Below, one piece after another: positions 37,181 to 45,474 of a stretch of DNA of 64,000 nucleotides. The first letter of the stretch is position 1. Every line of letters begins with the position of its first letter. The position numbers and the translations under genes are program-made. The notes under the pieces were generated by a model, which did not search any database, had not been told where the DNA came from, and saw only the letters and a program-made list of their open reading frames with translations. This stretch comes from Roseovarius sp. SCSIO 43702 (lineage in GTDB: Bacteria > Pseudomonadota > Alphaproteobacteria > Rhodobacterales > Rhodobacteraceae): assembly GCF_019599045.1 (NCBI RefSeq), contig NZ_CP080623.1, positions 952,501-1,016,500 of the forward strand, written 5' to 3'.

Positions 37181-37294
37181 TTGCTCGGGTTGGTTCCGCT
37201 GCTTCTCGGTCTCGCGGCGCTTCTCGGGGCGGTGGTTCTCGGGATGCATGGCGAGGAGAAGGACTGTACCGGCCTGTCGCCGCTCGTCCTCTGA
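37181..37294 (+). CDS. Possible small hydrophobic peptide
   Basis: A 37-codon frame starting at TTG, 4 bases after the pheT stop, encodes a hydrophobic stretch LGLVPLLLGLAALLGAVVLG followed by a polar tail with one cysteine (HGEEKDCTG). It resembles a single-pass membrane microprotein. There is only a weak ribosome-binding site, and translation could depend on coupling to pheT. It is too short to judge by codon use. Confidence 0.3.
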   Translation: MLGLVPLLLGLAALLGAVVLGMHGEEKDCTGLSPLVL

Positions 37295-37314
37295 TCGAAG
37301 CGGAGCTAGATTTC

Positions 37315-37446
37315 GTGACGACTGCGCTACATGTGGTGCAGGGCGACGGCGCGCATCTCGAGGTGTTCGTGACGAGCCGCGGAACACATGACGTCGCCGA
37401 ATGCGATCCTGCGAAAGCGGTGCGGCTTCTGGGCGGGACGCGATGA
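37315..37446 (+). CDS. Possible small hypothetical protein
   Basis: A 43-codon frame starts at GTG 37315, preceded by GGAG at 9-base spacing, and ends 16 bases before ytoQ. The peptide contains the stretch LHVVQGDGAHLEVFVTSRG. I do not recognise it. The good ribosome-binding site and third-position GC content make it a candidate, but a chance frame cannot be excluded. Confidence 0.3.
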   Translation: MTTALHVVQGDGAHLEVFVTSRGTHDVAECDPAKAVRLLGGTR

Positions 37447-37462
37447 AAAACGGAGAAACCTG

Positions 37463-37912
37463 ATGAAACTGAATGTCTACCTGTCTGGCGAAATTCACTC
37501 GGATTGGCGCGATGAGGTGATCGCGGCGGCCAAGGGCCTTGATATCACGTTCTCGGCCCCCGTCACGGACCACGCCGCTTCGGACGATTGCGGTGTCGCG
37601 ATCCTCGGTCAGGAGGATGACAAGTTCTGGCACGACCACAAGGGCGCCAAGATCAACGCGATACGCACGCGCAAGGCCATCTCGGACGCCGACGTCGTGG
37701 TTGTCCGGTTCGGTGACAAGTACAAGCAATGGAATGCGGCCTTCGACGCGGGCTATGCGAGTGCGCTTGGCAAGAGCCTCATCATCCTGCAACCGGAAGA
37801 GCATGATCATGCACTGAAGGAAGTCGACGCCGCCGCGTTGGCCGTGGCGCGGACGCCTGCCGAGGTCGCTGCGATCTTGCGTTACGTCCTCGACGGATCG
37901 CTGCCCGGCTGA
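37463..37912 (+). CDS. YtoQ-family protein
   Basis: This 149-residue protein matches the YtoQ family, small proteins with a fold like nucleoside 2-deoxyribosyltransferases. Characteristic segments are the N-terminal [17 protein letters not shown], a central [26 protein letters not shown] and [18 protein letters not shown]. The start at 37463 has the ribosome-binding site GGAGAAA. The function of YtoQ is not established; hydrolysis or transfer of a nucleoside-like substrate is only an inference from fold. Confidence 0.82.
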   Translation: MKLNVYLSGEIHSDWRDEVIAAAKGLDITFSAPVTDHAASDDCGVAILGQEDDKFWHDHKGAKINAIRTRKAISDADVVVVRFGDKYKQWNAAFDAGYASALGKSLIILQPEEHDHALKEVDAAALAVARTPAEVAAILRYVLDGSLPG

Positions 37913-38036
37913 ATCGGCTCGCGCCTGGACCATGGCTGCGGTCGAAAACCTGCACGGATGCGTCGGAACCTGTGTTAACCTTCGGTACTTTCGGAGCGAA
38001 ACGAGCTTCGTCACAGAGGGACAGAGGGACACTTCC

Positions 38037-38459
38037 ATGATCAAGGAATTCAAGGACTTCATTGCCAAGGGCAATGTGATGGACATGGCCGTCGGCATCA
38101 TCGTCGGCGCAGCTTTCACGGCAATCGTCAGTTCGCTCGTCGCCGACCTGATCAACCCGATCATCGGTCTTTTCACCGGCGGGATAGATTTCACCGAGGT
38201 CTTCTATGTCCTTGGAGACGGTGAATACGCGACACTTGCCGAAGCCGAGGAGGCCGGTGCGGGGGTCTTCGCGATCGGGCGTTTCGTCATGGCGGTCATC
38301 AATTTCTTCATCATCGCATTCGTGGTCTTCATGCTGGTCAAGGGGGTCAACAACCTCAAGCGCAAGGAGGCAAAGGAGCCCGAGCCCGTGGCCGATACCG
38401 GGCCGACCGAGCTCGAGATCCTCATGGAGATCAGGGATTCGCTGAAGACGCGTGCGTGA
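38037..38459 (+). CDS. mscL: Large-conductance mechanosensitive channel MscL
   Basis: MscL forms a pentameric pore that opens under membrane tension to release solutes during hypo-osmotic shock. The 140-residue protein has the N-terminal amphipathic helix [22 protein letters not shown]1 ([20 protein letters not shown]), a periplasmic loop, TM2 ([17 protein letters not shown]) and an acidic/basic cytoplasmic helix. The start at 38037 follows AGAGGGAC. An upstream in-frame ATG would add 35 residues with no family resemblance. Confidence 0.96.
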   Translation: MIKEFKDFIAKGNVMDMAVGIIVGAAFTAIVSSLVADLINPIIGLFTGGIDFTEVFYVLGDGEYATLAEAEEAGAGVFAIGRFVMAVINFFIIAFVVFMLVKGVNNLKRKEAKEPEPVADTGPTELEILMEIRDSLKTRA

Positions 38460-38495
38460 CGAGCGGTGGGAGGGCCCGCACCGCGCGGTCCCTCT

Positions 38496-38657
38496 TCATC
38501 TCGGGCGGAAGAACGGGATGAGGAAGACGAGGCACGCGACCAGGAAGAACACGCTTCCGAATGTGGCCCAGAAATGGCCCCAGCTCGCGATGATGAAGCC
38601 GATGGCAGAGACGATGAACAGGATCCAACCGATGAGGTTAATGTGATGATCGCTCAT
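38496..38657 (-). CDS. Small conserved membrane protein
   Basis: A 53-residue protein starting MSDHHINLIGWILFIVSAIG has two hydrophobic segments and a C-terminal FFRPR. Similar short proteins occur in Rhodobacteraceae, sometimes labelled cytochrome oxidase-related, but no function is established. The start at 38657 was chosen because the in-frame extension upstream is unlike a membrane protein. It is convergent with mscL. Confidence 0.7.
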   Translation of the reverse strand: MSDHHINLIGWILFIVSAIGFIIASWGHFWATFGSVFFLVACLVFLIPFFRPR

Positions 38658-38823
38658 GCGGCTCCTCGGGTCGTGCAGGGGTCTGTTCGCGCAGCATAGA
38701 CCGAAGACCGCCCGCCGATCCAGAGATGGGTGACGCGTGCCGGGGCTTTTCCCGCCCCGCGGCTTGGGCTTTACTTCTGACGAGACGGCTTCGCGTCGGA
38801 GCCGTGACGAAACGGGATACGGC

Positions 38824-40218
38824 ATGTCCAAGATTCTCGGAGCAGTTGTCCTGATCGCGTGCGTTGCGGGCCTCGCCTATTGGGGTGTCGCCGATCATGC
38901 GATCCGGATCGAGACGACGGTGGCGGCCCGCGCGGCGGATGCGGCTGTCCGGACCGTTCATCCGGTAAGGGTCCGGGTCTCGGGGCGCGACATCCGCGTA
39001 TCGGGCTACGTGGACGATGCGGCAGAGCGTGACCGCGTGATGGCAGCGCTCGACGCGGTCGAAGGGCGGCGGGTGGTGGTGGACGATCTTGCGGTCTTGC
39101 CCAGTGTAGCGCCGTTCATGCTTCGCGTGGAGAAGTCGGGTGACGGGTTCGAGATCGAGGGACACGCACCATCCCATTCGGGTCGTGCGCGGCTTGCCGA
39201 AGCGGTGGGGCAGGGCGCGGCGGACCTTCCGCTTGCCAGTGGCGCGCCCGCAGGATGGACCGATGCCGTGCTGACCGGGATCGAGGCGCTGCGTCCACTG
39301 GTCGGAGGGATGATGGAGATCGCGGGCCCCCGAGTTCTCATCAGGGGCGCGGCGGAGACACCGGAAGAGCGGCGGCGCGCGTTGATGACGCTTGCCGGGC
39401 TTCCGGACGGGATGAGGCTCGAGACCGAGATAGATGTGCGCGACGACGGCACCTTGCCCTTCCTGGTCGAGTATGACGCGGCCAGCGGCGTGACGATCGG
39501 CGGGAGATTGCCGAAAGGGTTCGATGCCGAGACCGTCTCCGAGACGCTCTCGGTCAAGGTGACGGAGGCCGATTTCGTCGCCTCGGTCGCAAGCAACGAG
39601 ACGCTGGCGGAGGTGCTCACGCGGCTTGCGGAATGGCTGCCCGAGGCCGACCGCTGGCGCATCAGGAATGACGAGGCGGGCCTCACCGCAGAGATCGAGC
39701 TGTTGCCCGGCACGGATGACGCGCTGATCGCCGACGCCCTGAACGATCTGCCGGTGGAGGAACTTGCGATCCGGTTGTCGGGGCGCGAGGCGCACGAAGG
39801 TGCGCGGCGCATGAATGCCGCCACGGGTCTGAAGGAAGTTTTCCTGCACGGCCATTGGCTTCCTGATCTGCGCTTCGAAGCAAGCCGCGAAACCTGTGAT
39901 CGGCGCGGACGGGAGATTCTTGATAGCGATCCGATTTTGTTCCTGGCGGAGTCGGCCCGCTTAGGCCCGAAATCGGCGCGTGCCGTCGATGGCCTGGCCG
40001 CGCTTGTGCGGATATGTACGGAAAAAGTGGGGCTGATCGCGCTGATCAGCGGCCATGCCGATGAGAGCGATGACGAGGGGCGCAACCGTATCTTGAGCCT
40101 CAAGCGCGCCGAGATGGTGCGCGAGGGGCTGATCGCGCGCGGGGTGCCTGCGGGGGCGGTCTCGACCGAGGCGGGGCGTGCCAGGAACGGACGTATCATG
40201 GTTGAATGGGCGGAATAG
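38824..40218 (+). CDS. OmpA-family protein with BON-like repeats
   Basis: This 464-residue protein has one N-terminal membrane or signal segment (ILGAVVLIACVAGLAYWG, about residues 4-21), a long region with repeated beta-alpha units of the BON type (for example VRVSGRDIRVSGYVDDAAERDRVMAAL), and a C-terminal OmpA domain (LISGHADESDDEGRNRILSLKRAEMV) that should bind peptidoglycan. It probably links the envelope to the cell wall. The gene is followed 35 bases later by a membrane-anchored helix-hairpin-helix protein and the two are likely co-transcribed. Confidence 0.82.
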   Translation: MSKILGAVVLIACVAGLAYWGVADHAIRIETTVAARAADAAVRTVHPVRVRVSGRDIRVSGYVDDAAERDRVMAALDAVEGRRVVVDDLAVLPSVAPFMLRVEKSGDGFEIEGHAPSHSGRARLAEAVGQGAADLPLASGAPAGWTDAVLTGIEALRPLVGGMMEIAGPRVLIRGAAETPEERRRALMTLAGLPDGMRLETEIDVRDDGTLPFLVEYDAASGVTIGGRLPKGFDAETVSETLSVKVTEADFVASVASNETLAEVLTRLAEWLPEADRWRIRNDEAGLTAEIELLPGTDDALIADALNDLPVEELAIRLSGREAHEGARRMNAATGLKEVFLHGHWLPDLRFEASRETCDRRGREILDSDPILFLAESARLGPKSARAVDGLAALVRICTEKVGLIALISGHADESDDEGRNRILSLKRAEMVREGLIARGVPAGAVSTEAGRARNGRIMVEWAE

Positions 40219-40253
40219 CCGCGCCACGCCGAGGGTGAACGAAAGGAAAGACG

Positions 40254-40859
40254 ATGTTCAGGGAATGGGGCTTTCTGATCGGAGAGATGATCGCGCTTCT
40301 GATCCTCGCCGCGCTGGCCGGCCTTCTGGCAGGCTGGATCATCTGGGGCCGGCGCAACTCGGGCGATCACGGTGACGGCCGGGTGGCAAAGCTGAGCGGC
40401 GATCTCGAGGCGTGCCGCGTGGCCATTCGCGAGAAAGACCGGAAGCTTGCCGACCTTGAACAGAAGCTCGAGGCCAGTCACAACAGGATCCTGTCCGCAG
40501 CGGCGGCGCTGGTAGAAGGTGACGAGAGCGATTTCGACCTGACCGAGGATCCGCCGGACGAAAACACCGAGGCCCGCAAGCCCGAGACGCTCGATGCGCC
40601 GCGGGAGGAGGGACCCGACGACCTGAAGCGCATCCGGGGCATCGGGCCCAAGCTCGAAGCGATGTGCCACCGGCTCGGGTTCTACCATTTCGACCAGATC
40701 GCCAGCTGGTCCGACGAGGAAGTCGCCTGGGTCGACGACAACCTCGAAGGGTTCAAGGGGCGCGTGACGCGGGACGACTGGGTCGCACAGGCGCGCCATC
40801 TCGCCGAAGGAGGCGAGACGGAGTTTTCGAAGCGGGTGGATGAGGGCGACGTCTATTGA
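40254..40859 (+). CDS. Membrane-anchored helix-hairpin-helix protein
   Basis: This 201-residue protein has an N-terminal transmembrane helix (GEMIALLILAALAGLLAGWIIWG, about 10-32), a coiled-coil-like segment (about 45-77), an acidic linker and a C-terminal helix-hairpin-helix-like domain with LKRIRGIGPKLEAMCHRLGFYHFDQIASW. Similar C-terminal domains occur fused to NADH dehydrogenase or ribosomal subunits in alphaproteobacteria. Its role is unknown; the neighbour is an OmpA-family envelope protein. Confidence 0.72.
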   Translation: MFREWGFLIGEMIALLILAALAGLLAGWIIWGRRNSGDHGDGRVAKLSGDLEACRVAIREKDRKLADLEQKLEASHNRILSAAAALVEGDESDFDLTEDPPDENTEARKPETLDAPREEGPDDLKRIRGIGPKLEAMCHRLGFYHFDQIASWSDEEVAWVDDNLEGFKGRVTRDDWVAQARHLAEGGETEFSKRVDEGDVY

Positions 40860-40887
40860 CCTCGGGTGTCCGGCGAGCGGAGGGCGG

Positions 40888-41199
40888 TCACTCGTGCGCG
40901 GCGTGCGCCTTCTTGAATGCTTCCTGCTGTTCGGGCGACGCGTCGGTCTGATACCTCGATTTCCACTCGTCCATGGTCATCCCGTAGAATATCTCCCGCG
41001 CCTCCATCTTGTCCATCTCGATGCCGCGCGCGTTGGCCGCTTCCTGGTACCAGCGGCTCAGGCAGTTGCGGCAAAATCCCGCGAGATTCATCATGTCGAT
41101 GTTCTGAACGTCCGTGCGATCCTGCATCAGATGTTCCCGCAGGCGGCGAAAGGCCGCGGCTTCAAGTTCGGTCTGGGTCTGATCGTCGATCTTGTCCAT
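40888..41199 (-). CDS. DUF1244 family protein
   Basis: This 103-residue soluble protein is recognisably DUF1244, a short family widespread in alphaproteobacteria. The conserved block NLAGFCRNCLSRWYQEAA contains a Cys-x-x-Cys pair that could bind metal. The C-terminal half is REIFYGMTMDEWKSRYQ-like, also conserved. No function is established. It precedes a tautomerase-like gene by 17 bases on the same strand, so the two probably share a transcript. Confidence 0.88.
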   Translation of the reverse strand: MDKIDDQTQTELEAAAFRRLREHLMQDRTDVQNIDMMNLAGFCRNCLSRWYQEAANARGIEMDKMEAREIFYGMTMDEWKSRYQTDASPEQQEAFKKAHAAHE

Positions 41200-41216
41200 C
41201 GGTAATCTCCTTCGAC

Positions 41217-41558
41217 TTACAACATGCGCTTGAGGTAGGGCGGGTTCAAGTCGGTGAGGCGTACCGTAAGGCTTCCGACATCGGCAAGGGCATCAATGAG
41301 GATGTCGAGCGTCATCCGGGCCAGCTCTTCGCGCGTCGCGTCGTCACGACCGGGGATGAGCAGAAGGGTGGCATGAGCAAAGCTCTGCGGTGCGACCCCG
41401 ATGCGCGACGCGGTGGCGGCGATGCAACGTACACGCACGGTATCGGGCCCCGAGATCGATGGGTGGTCGGCAAAGGCCCGCCAGAGACGATCGCAGAGAG
41501 CCTGAAGGTCGTGGCTTTGGTCCAGCGCGGCGGAGTGTTCGATGACGATGTGGGGCAT
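41217..41558 (-). CDS. 5-carboxymethyl-2-hydroxymuconate isomerase-like tautomerase
   Basis: The 113-residue product begins MPHIVIEHSAALDQ, which places a Pro at position 2, the catalytic base of the tautomerase superfamily, after removal of the Met. Overall length and the C-terminal LTVRLTDLNPPYLKRML resemble HpaF/CHMI, an isomerase in homoprotocatechuate degradation. No other hpa genes are in the window, so a different substrate is likely. The ATG at 41558 is preferred because the upstream extension is Arg-rich and non-homologous. Confidence 0.75.
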   Translation of the reverse strand: MPHIVIEHSAALDQSHDLQALCDRLWRAFADHPSISGPDTVRVRCIAATASRIGVAPQSFAHATLLLIPGRDDATREELARMTLDILIDALADVGSLTVRLTDLNPPYLKRML

Positions 41559-41649
41559 TGTCGTCCTTTCTGGGTATTCGCAAGATGGTGCGCCGGCCTT
41601 CGTATCCCGTGCAACCGGAATCTCAGACGCGGCCCGTTCCGTTCGCCCG

Positions 41650-42390
41650 CTAGACCCCGGCCGCCTGCGCCGCGTCCTCGAGGATGGGTGCGAGCCGCGC
41701 GGCCCAGGCCGCTTGGGCCTCGTCATCGGCAATCAGGTCGTTGCGTAGCTCGATAAGGACATTGGGTCTCTGATAGGCCAGCGCATGCCGCGCGATCGCA
41801 TCGCCCGGAAGGTGGCCCGAATAGGGCTGGTTGTCACCGACGCAAAGATCGGGTTCCTGTGCGAGGCGCACCAGCAGAGGTCGGGCGAGCCGCGCGTCCG
41901 CCGCGTAGAGCACGCCGATGTGCCACGGACGGGCCGGGCGATTGCGGAACTGCCGGGTGAAGCTGTGGACCGACAGGATGATCGTATCCTCGCGTCGCGC
42001 CGCGAGTTTCGCCAAGGCGGAATGATAGGGGCGATATAGCTTGTTGAGACGTCGCTCGCGCTCGGCCTCGTCGGCGTGGCGGTTGCCGGGAATGATCGTG
42101 CCGTCATAGAGCTTCATGACGAGCGTCGGGTCGTCCTCGCCTCGGTTCGGGTCGATCACGAGGCGCGAGAAATCGGTACGGATCAAGGGCCCGTCGAGCG
42201 CGCGCGCCAGACCCTGCGCAAGCCCGAGCGCACCGACATCGTAGGCGATATGGCGTGCCATGTCCTCGGGCGCGATGCCCAGATCGCCGCCGTTGACGAA
42301 GTCCGGCACCGTATTCGTCGCGTGGTCACAGGTCACGAGCCAGCGAGAAGGGCGGTCCGCGCCCTCGACATGAAAGGGGGCATAAGTCAT
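41650..42390 (-). CDS. N-formylglutamate amidohydrolase family protein
   Basis: This 246-residue protein is of the FGase family (the HutG2 type). Zn-ligand candidates are visible in the CDHATN motif near residue 21, and in SVHSFTRQF and GIAPEDMARHIAYDVGA. In histidine degradation such enzymes hydrolyse N-formylglutamate to glutamate and formate, completing the HutF route. The hut operon at 11-17 kb has no such gene, so this may supply the missing step, although FGase-family proteins can also be paralogues with other substrates. Confidence 0.8.
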   Translation of the reverse strand: MTYAPFHVEGADRPSRWLVTCDHATNTVPDFVNGGDLGIAPEDMARHIAYDVGALGLAQGLARALDGPLIRTDFSRLVIDPNRGEDDPTLVMKLYDGTIIPGNRHADEAERERRLNKLYRPYHSALAKLAARREDTIILSVHSFTRQFRNRPARPWHIGVLYAADARLARPLLVRLAQEPDLCVGDNQPYSGHLPGDAIARHALAYQRPNVLIELRNDLIADDEAQAAWAARLAPILEDAAQAAGV

Positions 42391-42486
42391 GAAGGTGTCA
42401 TCCTTTCGGACGATCTACGGCCCGCGGCGAAAGAGTGCAACAAGACGCTCCGATCCGGGCTCGAAACAACAGCGCTCTGGCATTGT

Positions 42487-42504
42487 GTTAGCGATAACGC
42501 TATC
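42487..42504. promoter_or_regulatory. Candidate LacI-family (CceR-like) operator upstream of pyk
   Basis: Two overlapping palindromes are nested here: GTTA-GCGA-TAAC (42487-42498) and GATA-ACGC-TATC (42493-42504). They lie 26 bases before the pyk start. The full site, read on the minus strand, begins TGATAGCGTTA, identical over 11 bases to a site upstream of atpH. The pattern is typical of LacI-family carbohydrate regulators; the assignment to CceR is inferred. Confidence 0.5.
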
Positions 42505-42530
42505 ACGGACCGGAAACAGGAAAGACCGCT

Positions 42531-43976
42531 ATGAGACGACACCGCAACGTCAAGATCGTGGCCACGCTGGGCCCGGCATCCGAAACCTACGAAATGATCC
42601 GCGCCCTGCACGAAGCGGGCGCCGATGTCTTCCGCCTGAACATGAGCCACGGCGATCACGACAGTATCCGCGAAAAGCACCGCATCATCCGCGAGGTGGA
42701 GCGGGACCTTGAAAGCCCCATAGGTATCCTGGCCGACCTGCAGGGTCCGAAGCTTCGGGTGGGCGAGTTCGCGAACGGTGAGGAGGAGCTTGAGGAAGGC
42801 GCGACATTCCGCATGGATCTCGATCCCGCACCGGGGGACGCGACGCGGGTCTGCCTGCCGCATCGCGAGATCTTCGATGCGCTGACCGAGGGGGCGACCC
42901 TGTTGGTGAACGACGGCAAGATACGTCTTCGAGTGACGGAATGCGGTGCCGATCATGCCGATTGCGAGGTTGTGACGGGGGGCACGATCTCGAACCGCAA
43001 GGGCGTCAACGTGCCGGACGTGGAACTGCCGCTCGCGGCGCTTTCGGAGAAGGATCGCGCTGACCTGGAATTCGTCTGCCAGCTCGGTATCGATTGGCTT
43101 GCTCTGAGTTTCGTGCAGCGCCCCGAGGACGTGATCGAGGCGCGCGAACTGGCGGCCGGACGGGCCGCGATCCTGTCCAAGATCGAAAAGCCCTCGGCGG
43201 TCACCCGGTTCTCGGGGATCCTCGCCGCGTCCGACGGGATCATGGTGGCGCGCGGCGACCTGGGGGTCGAGCTTCCGGTGCAGAATGTTCCGCCCATCCA
43301 GAAACGCCTTGTCCGCAATTGCCGCGCGGCGGCGAAACCGGTGATCGTCGCGACCCAGATGCTCGAGTCGATGATCGAAAGCCCGATGCCGACCCGCGCC
43401 GAGGTTTCGGACGTGGCTACCGCGATCTACGAGGGGGCCGATGCGATCATGCTCTCGGCCGAATCGGCGGCGGGCGCCTATCCGGTCGAGGCCGTGACCA
43501 CGATGGACAACGTCGCGCGCGAGGTCGAGAACGATCCGACCTACACCCAGATCATCGAGGCCAGCCGTCGCGCACAGCGCAACACGGTGGCCGATGGTAT
43601 CGTGGCCGCCGCGCGCGAGATCGCCGAGACCACGGATATCAAGGCCATATGCTGTTTCACCCATAGCGGCTCCACCGCGCTACTGACCGCGCGGGAACGT
43701 CCGCGCGTGCCGATCATCGCCATGACGAGCCTCCGGGGCACCGCCCGGCGGCTTGCGCTGAGCTGGGGCGTGAACTGCGTGATGACCGAGGAGCTCACGC
43801 GCTTCAAGATGGCCGTGGTGAACGCCGCGCGGGCGGCCCGCGCCCAAGGCTACGCGGATGCGCTCGACCAGATCGTGGTCACGGCGGGCGTGCCCTTCAA
43901 CGTGCCGGGCACGACGAATATCTTGCGCGTGGCACCCTGTCAGGAAAGTTTGATATATTCGACGGATCCGGGTTAA
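42531..43976 (+). CDS. pyk: Pyruvate kinase
   Basis: Pyruvate kinase converts phosphoenolpyruvate and ADP to pyruvate and ATP, the last step of glycolysis and the Entner-Doudoroff route. The 481-residue protein has the N-terminal KIVATLGPASETYEMIRAL and DVFRLNMSHG motifs, the active-site LSKIEKPSAV (Lys) followed by DGIMVARGDLGVELP, and the C-terminal regulatory domain. It lies downstream of the candidate LacI-type operator, and the ribosome-binding site is AGGAAAG. Confidence 0.97.
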   Translation: MRRHRNVKIVATLGPASETYEMIRALHEAGADVFRLNMSHGDHDSIREKHRIIREVERDLESPIGILADLQGPKLRVGEFANGEEELEEGATFRMDLDPAPGDATRVCLPHREIFDALTEGATLLVNDGKIRLRVTECGADHADCEVVTGGTISNRKGVNVPDVELPLAALSEKDRADLEFVCQLGIDWLALSFVQRPEDVIEARELAAGRAAILSKIEKPSAVTRFSGILAASDGIMVARGDLGVELPVQNVPPIQKRLVRNCRAAAKPVIVATQMLESMIESPMPTRAEVSDVATAIYEGADAIMLSAESAAGAYPVEAVTTMDNVAREVENDPTYTQIIEASRRAQRNTVADGIVAAAREIAETTDIKAICCFTHSGSTALLTARERPRVPIIAMTSLRGTARRLALSWGVNCVMTEELTRFKMAVVNAARAARAQGYADALDQIVVTAGVPFNVPGTTNILRVAPCQESLIYSTDPG

Positions 43977-44013
43977 ACTTGCCGCCACGGCGTCGGGTAA
44001 GGGACCGCAGTAC

Positions 44014-44241
44014 ATGATGAATACGGATATCGCGATCGTGGCGGGCCTCGTGCTCCTGGTCCTTTCGCTCCCGGCGATCTTCTCGGCTTTCTCGGAGGGT
44101 CGCGCCCCGCGGGTCGCGGCGGTGGTGATGATCGCGGGCGGCTCTCTCCTTGTCTGGGCATTCAGCCAGAAGCCGGGCGGGTTCGAATTGTCGGAGATAC
44201 CGAACGCCATCGTGCGGGTCGTGGCGATGTTCGTGAACTGA
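44014..44241 (+). CDS. Small two-helix membrane protein
   Basis: This 75-residue protein has two hydrophobic segments (VAGLVLLVLSLPAIFSAF and VAAVVMIAGGSLLVWAFS) and a polar C-terminus. A start at 44014 or at the adjacent ATG 44017 is equally likely. I know such proteins only as conserved hypotheticals of Rhodobacterales. It follows pyk by 37 bases. Confidence 0.65.
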   Translation: MMNTDIAIVAGLVLLVLSLPAIFSAFSEGRAPRVAAVVMIAGGSLLVWAFSQKPGGFELSEIPNAIVRVVAMFVN

Positions 44242-44388
44242 GCGGGGCATCCTGATCGGCCCCTCCGGCCGGAGATTTTCCCTTGCACCAGAATGAGCCA
44301 AGGCCTATACGGCGCTCTCATCCGCGTGGCCGGCCTATGTGGCATGCCGAGTCGCGCGCAGACGACCGACCAGAAGAAGGAGCCGGAA

Positions 44389-44589
44389 ATGCCCAAGATG
44401 AAGACGAAATCGAGCTGCAAGAAGCGGTTCAAGATGACGGCCTCGGGCCGGATCAAGGCCGGTCAGGCGGGCAAGCGCCACGGCATGATCAAGCGCAGCA
44501 ACAAGTTCATTCGTGACGCACGCGGCACGACCATCCTGTCCAAGGCTGATGAACAGATCATCAAGCCGATGATGCCCTACGCGCGCTGA
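44389..44589 (+). CDS. rpmI: 50S ribosomal protein L35
   Basis: L35 is a small basic protein of the large ribosomal subunit. The 66-residue sequence [17 protein letters not shown] and [18 protein letters not shown] is diagnostic. The start at 44389 follows GAAGGAG. It precedes rplT by 12 bases, the usual order; infC is not present upstream in this window. Confidence 0.98.
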   Translation: MPKMKTKSSCKKRFKMTASGRIKAGQAGKRHGMIKRSNKFIRDARGTTILSKADEQIIKPMMPYAR

Positions 44590-44601
44590 GGAGGACGAGA
44601 C

Positions 44602-44967
44602 ATGAGCCGAGTCAAAGGTGGAACCGTCACCCACGCCCGTCACAAGAAGATCGTCAAGGCCGCCAAGGGTTACTATGGTCGCCGGAAGAACACCTTCCGC
44701 ACCGCCACGCAAGCCGTGGACAAGGCCAACCAATATGCGACCCGCGACCGCAAGAACCGCAAGCGGAACTTCCGCGCGCTCTGGATCCAGCGGATCAACG
44801 CGGCCGTGCGCAGCCATGATGACTCGCTGACCTATTCGCGTTTCATCAACGGCCTGTCGCTGGCCGGGATCGAGGTGGACCGCAAGGTTCTGGCCGATCT
44901 CGCCGTGCATGAGCCGGCGGCATTCGGTGCGATCGTCGAGCAGGCGAAGTCGGCATTGCCGGCCTGA
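44602..44967 (+). CDS. rplT: 50S ribosomal protein L20
   Basis: L20 is an early assembly protein of the large subunit and often an autogenous repressor. The 121-residue sequence starts [19 protein letters not shown] and has the typical [16 protein letters not shown] block. A canonical terminator follows it. pheS, which often follows rplT in relatives, is not here. Confidence 0.98.
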   Translation: MSRVKGGTVTHARHKKIVKAAKGYYGRRKNTFRTATQAVDKANQYATRDRKNRKRNFRALWIQRINAAVRSHDDSLTYSRFINGLSLAGIEVDRKVLADLAVHEPAAFGAIVEQAKSALPA

Positions 44968-44999
44968 AACACTGCGTGACGTAGAAGATCAGGAGGTCC

Positions 45000-45023
45000 G
45001 GCCCGGAGGGGTCGGGCCTTTTT
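45000..45023 (+). terminator. Rho-independent terminator of rpmI-rplT
   Basis: GGCCCG pairs with CGGGCC around a 7-base loop and is followed by TTTTTCTTT. Confidence 0.9.
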
Positions 45024-45060
45024 CTTTGGTCCCACGCAGCGAATCCGGAGGAGGGCAGCT

Positions 45061-45375
45061 ATGCCTTGGGTTTTACTGACCGTGGCCGGCCTGCTGGAGG
45101 TCGTCTGGGCGTTCGCGATGAAGGAGTCGCAGGGGTTCACCCGACCGGGGCCCACCTTGATCATGACTCTCGCGATGGTCGGTTCATTCTGGCTCCTGGC
45201 GCTCGCGATGCGCAGCCTGCCGCTCGGGACCGCCTACATGGTCTGGACCGGGATCGGTGCCGTGGGTGCCTTTGTCGTCGGGGCGATCTTCCTGGGCGAA
45301 GCGCTGACGCCGCTGCGTGTCGTGGCCGCGACGATGATCGTGGCGGGCATCGTCACGATGAAGCTCGCGCATTAG
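45061..45375 (+). CDS. SMR-family guanidinium exporter (Gdx/SugE-like)
   Basis: This 104-residue four-helix membrane protein belongs to the small multidrug resistance family. The pattern GLLEVVWAFAMKES in TM1 with its essential Glu, followed by GFTRPGPTLI, resembles the Gdx (SugE) subgroup, which exports guanidinium, more than the EmrE-type drug exporters. It acts as an antiparallel dimer. The ribosome-binding site GGAGGAGGGC is strong. No guanidine riboswitch was recognised upstream; the sequence there is the rplT terminator. Confidence 0.85.
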   Translation: MPWVLLTVAGLLEVVWAFAMKESQGFTRPGPTLIMTLAMVGSFWLLALAMRSLPLGTAYMVWTGIGAVGAFVVGAIFLGEALTPLRVVAATMIVAGIVTMKLAH

Positions 45376-45390
45376 GCATTTTGTCTTCGG

Positions 45391-45416
45391 CGAGGATATT
45401 TGGAGCAAGAAGAAGG
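45391..45416 (+). repeat. Short intergenic motif related to the mreB-mreC hairpin arm
   Basis: The segment GAGGATATTTGGAGCAAG with AAGAAG following lies between the gdx-like gene and rnr. It resembles the left arm at 9800 (GGGTATTTGAGACCGGAAAG). From memory, motifs of this style are frequent in Rhodobacteraceae intergenic DNA, but this was not searched. Confidence 0.35.
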
Positions 45417-45474
45417 GACGCGTCGGCCGCTATTTCGGATGACGGCGCGGGGGGTGCGTGCTAGGTCCGGGCTT

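Noticed and set aside
44968..45060. Guanidine riboswitch in front of the gdx-like gene
   Set aside because: The only structure there is the rplT terminator. No ykkC-type or mini-ykkC (paired ACGR-loop hairpins) pattern was found.
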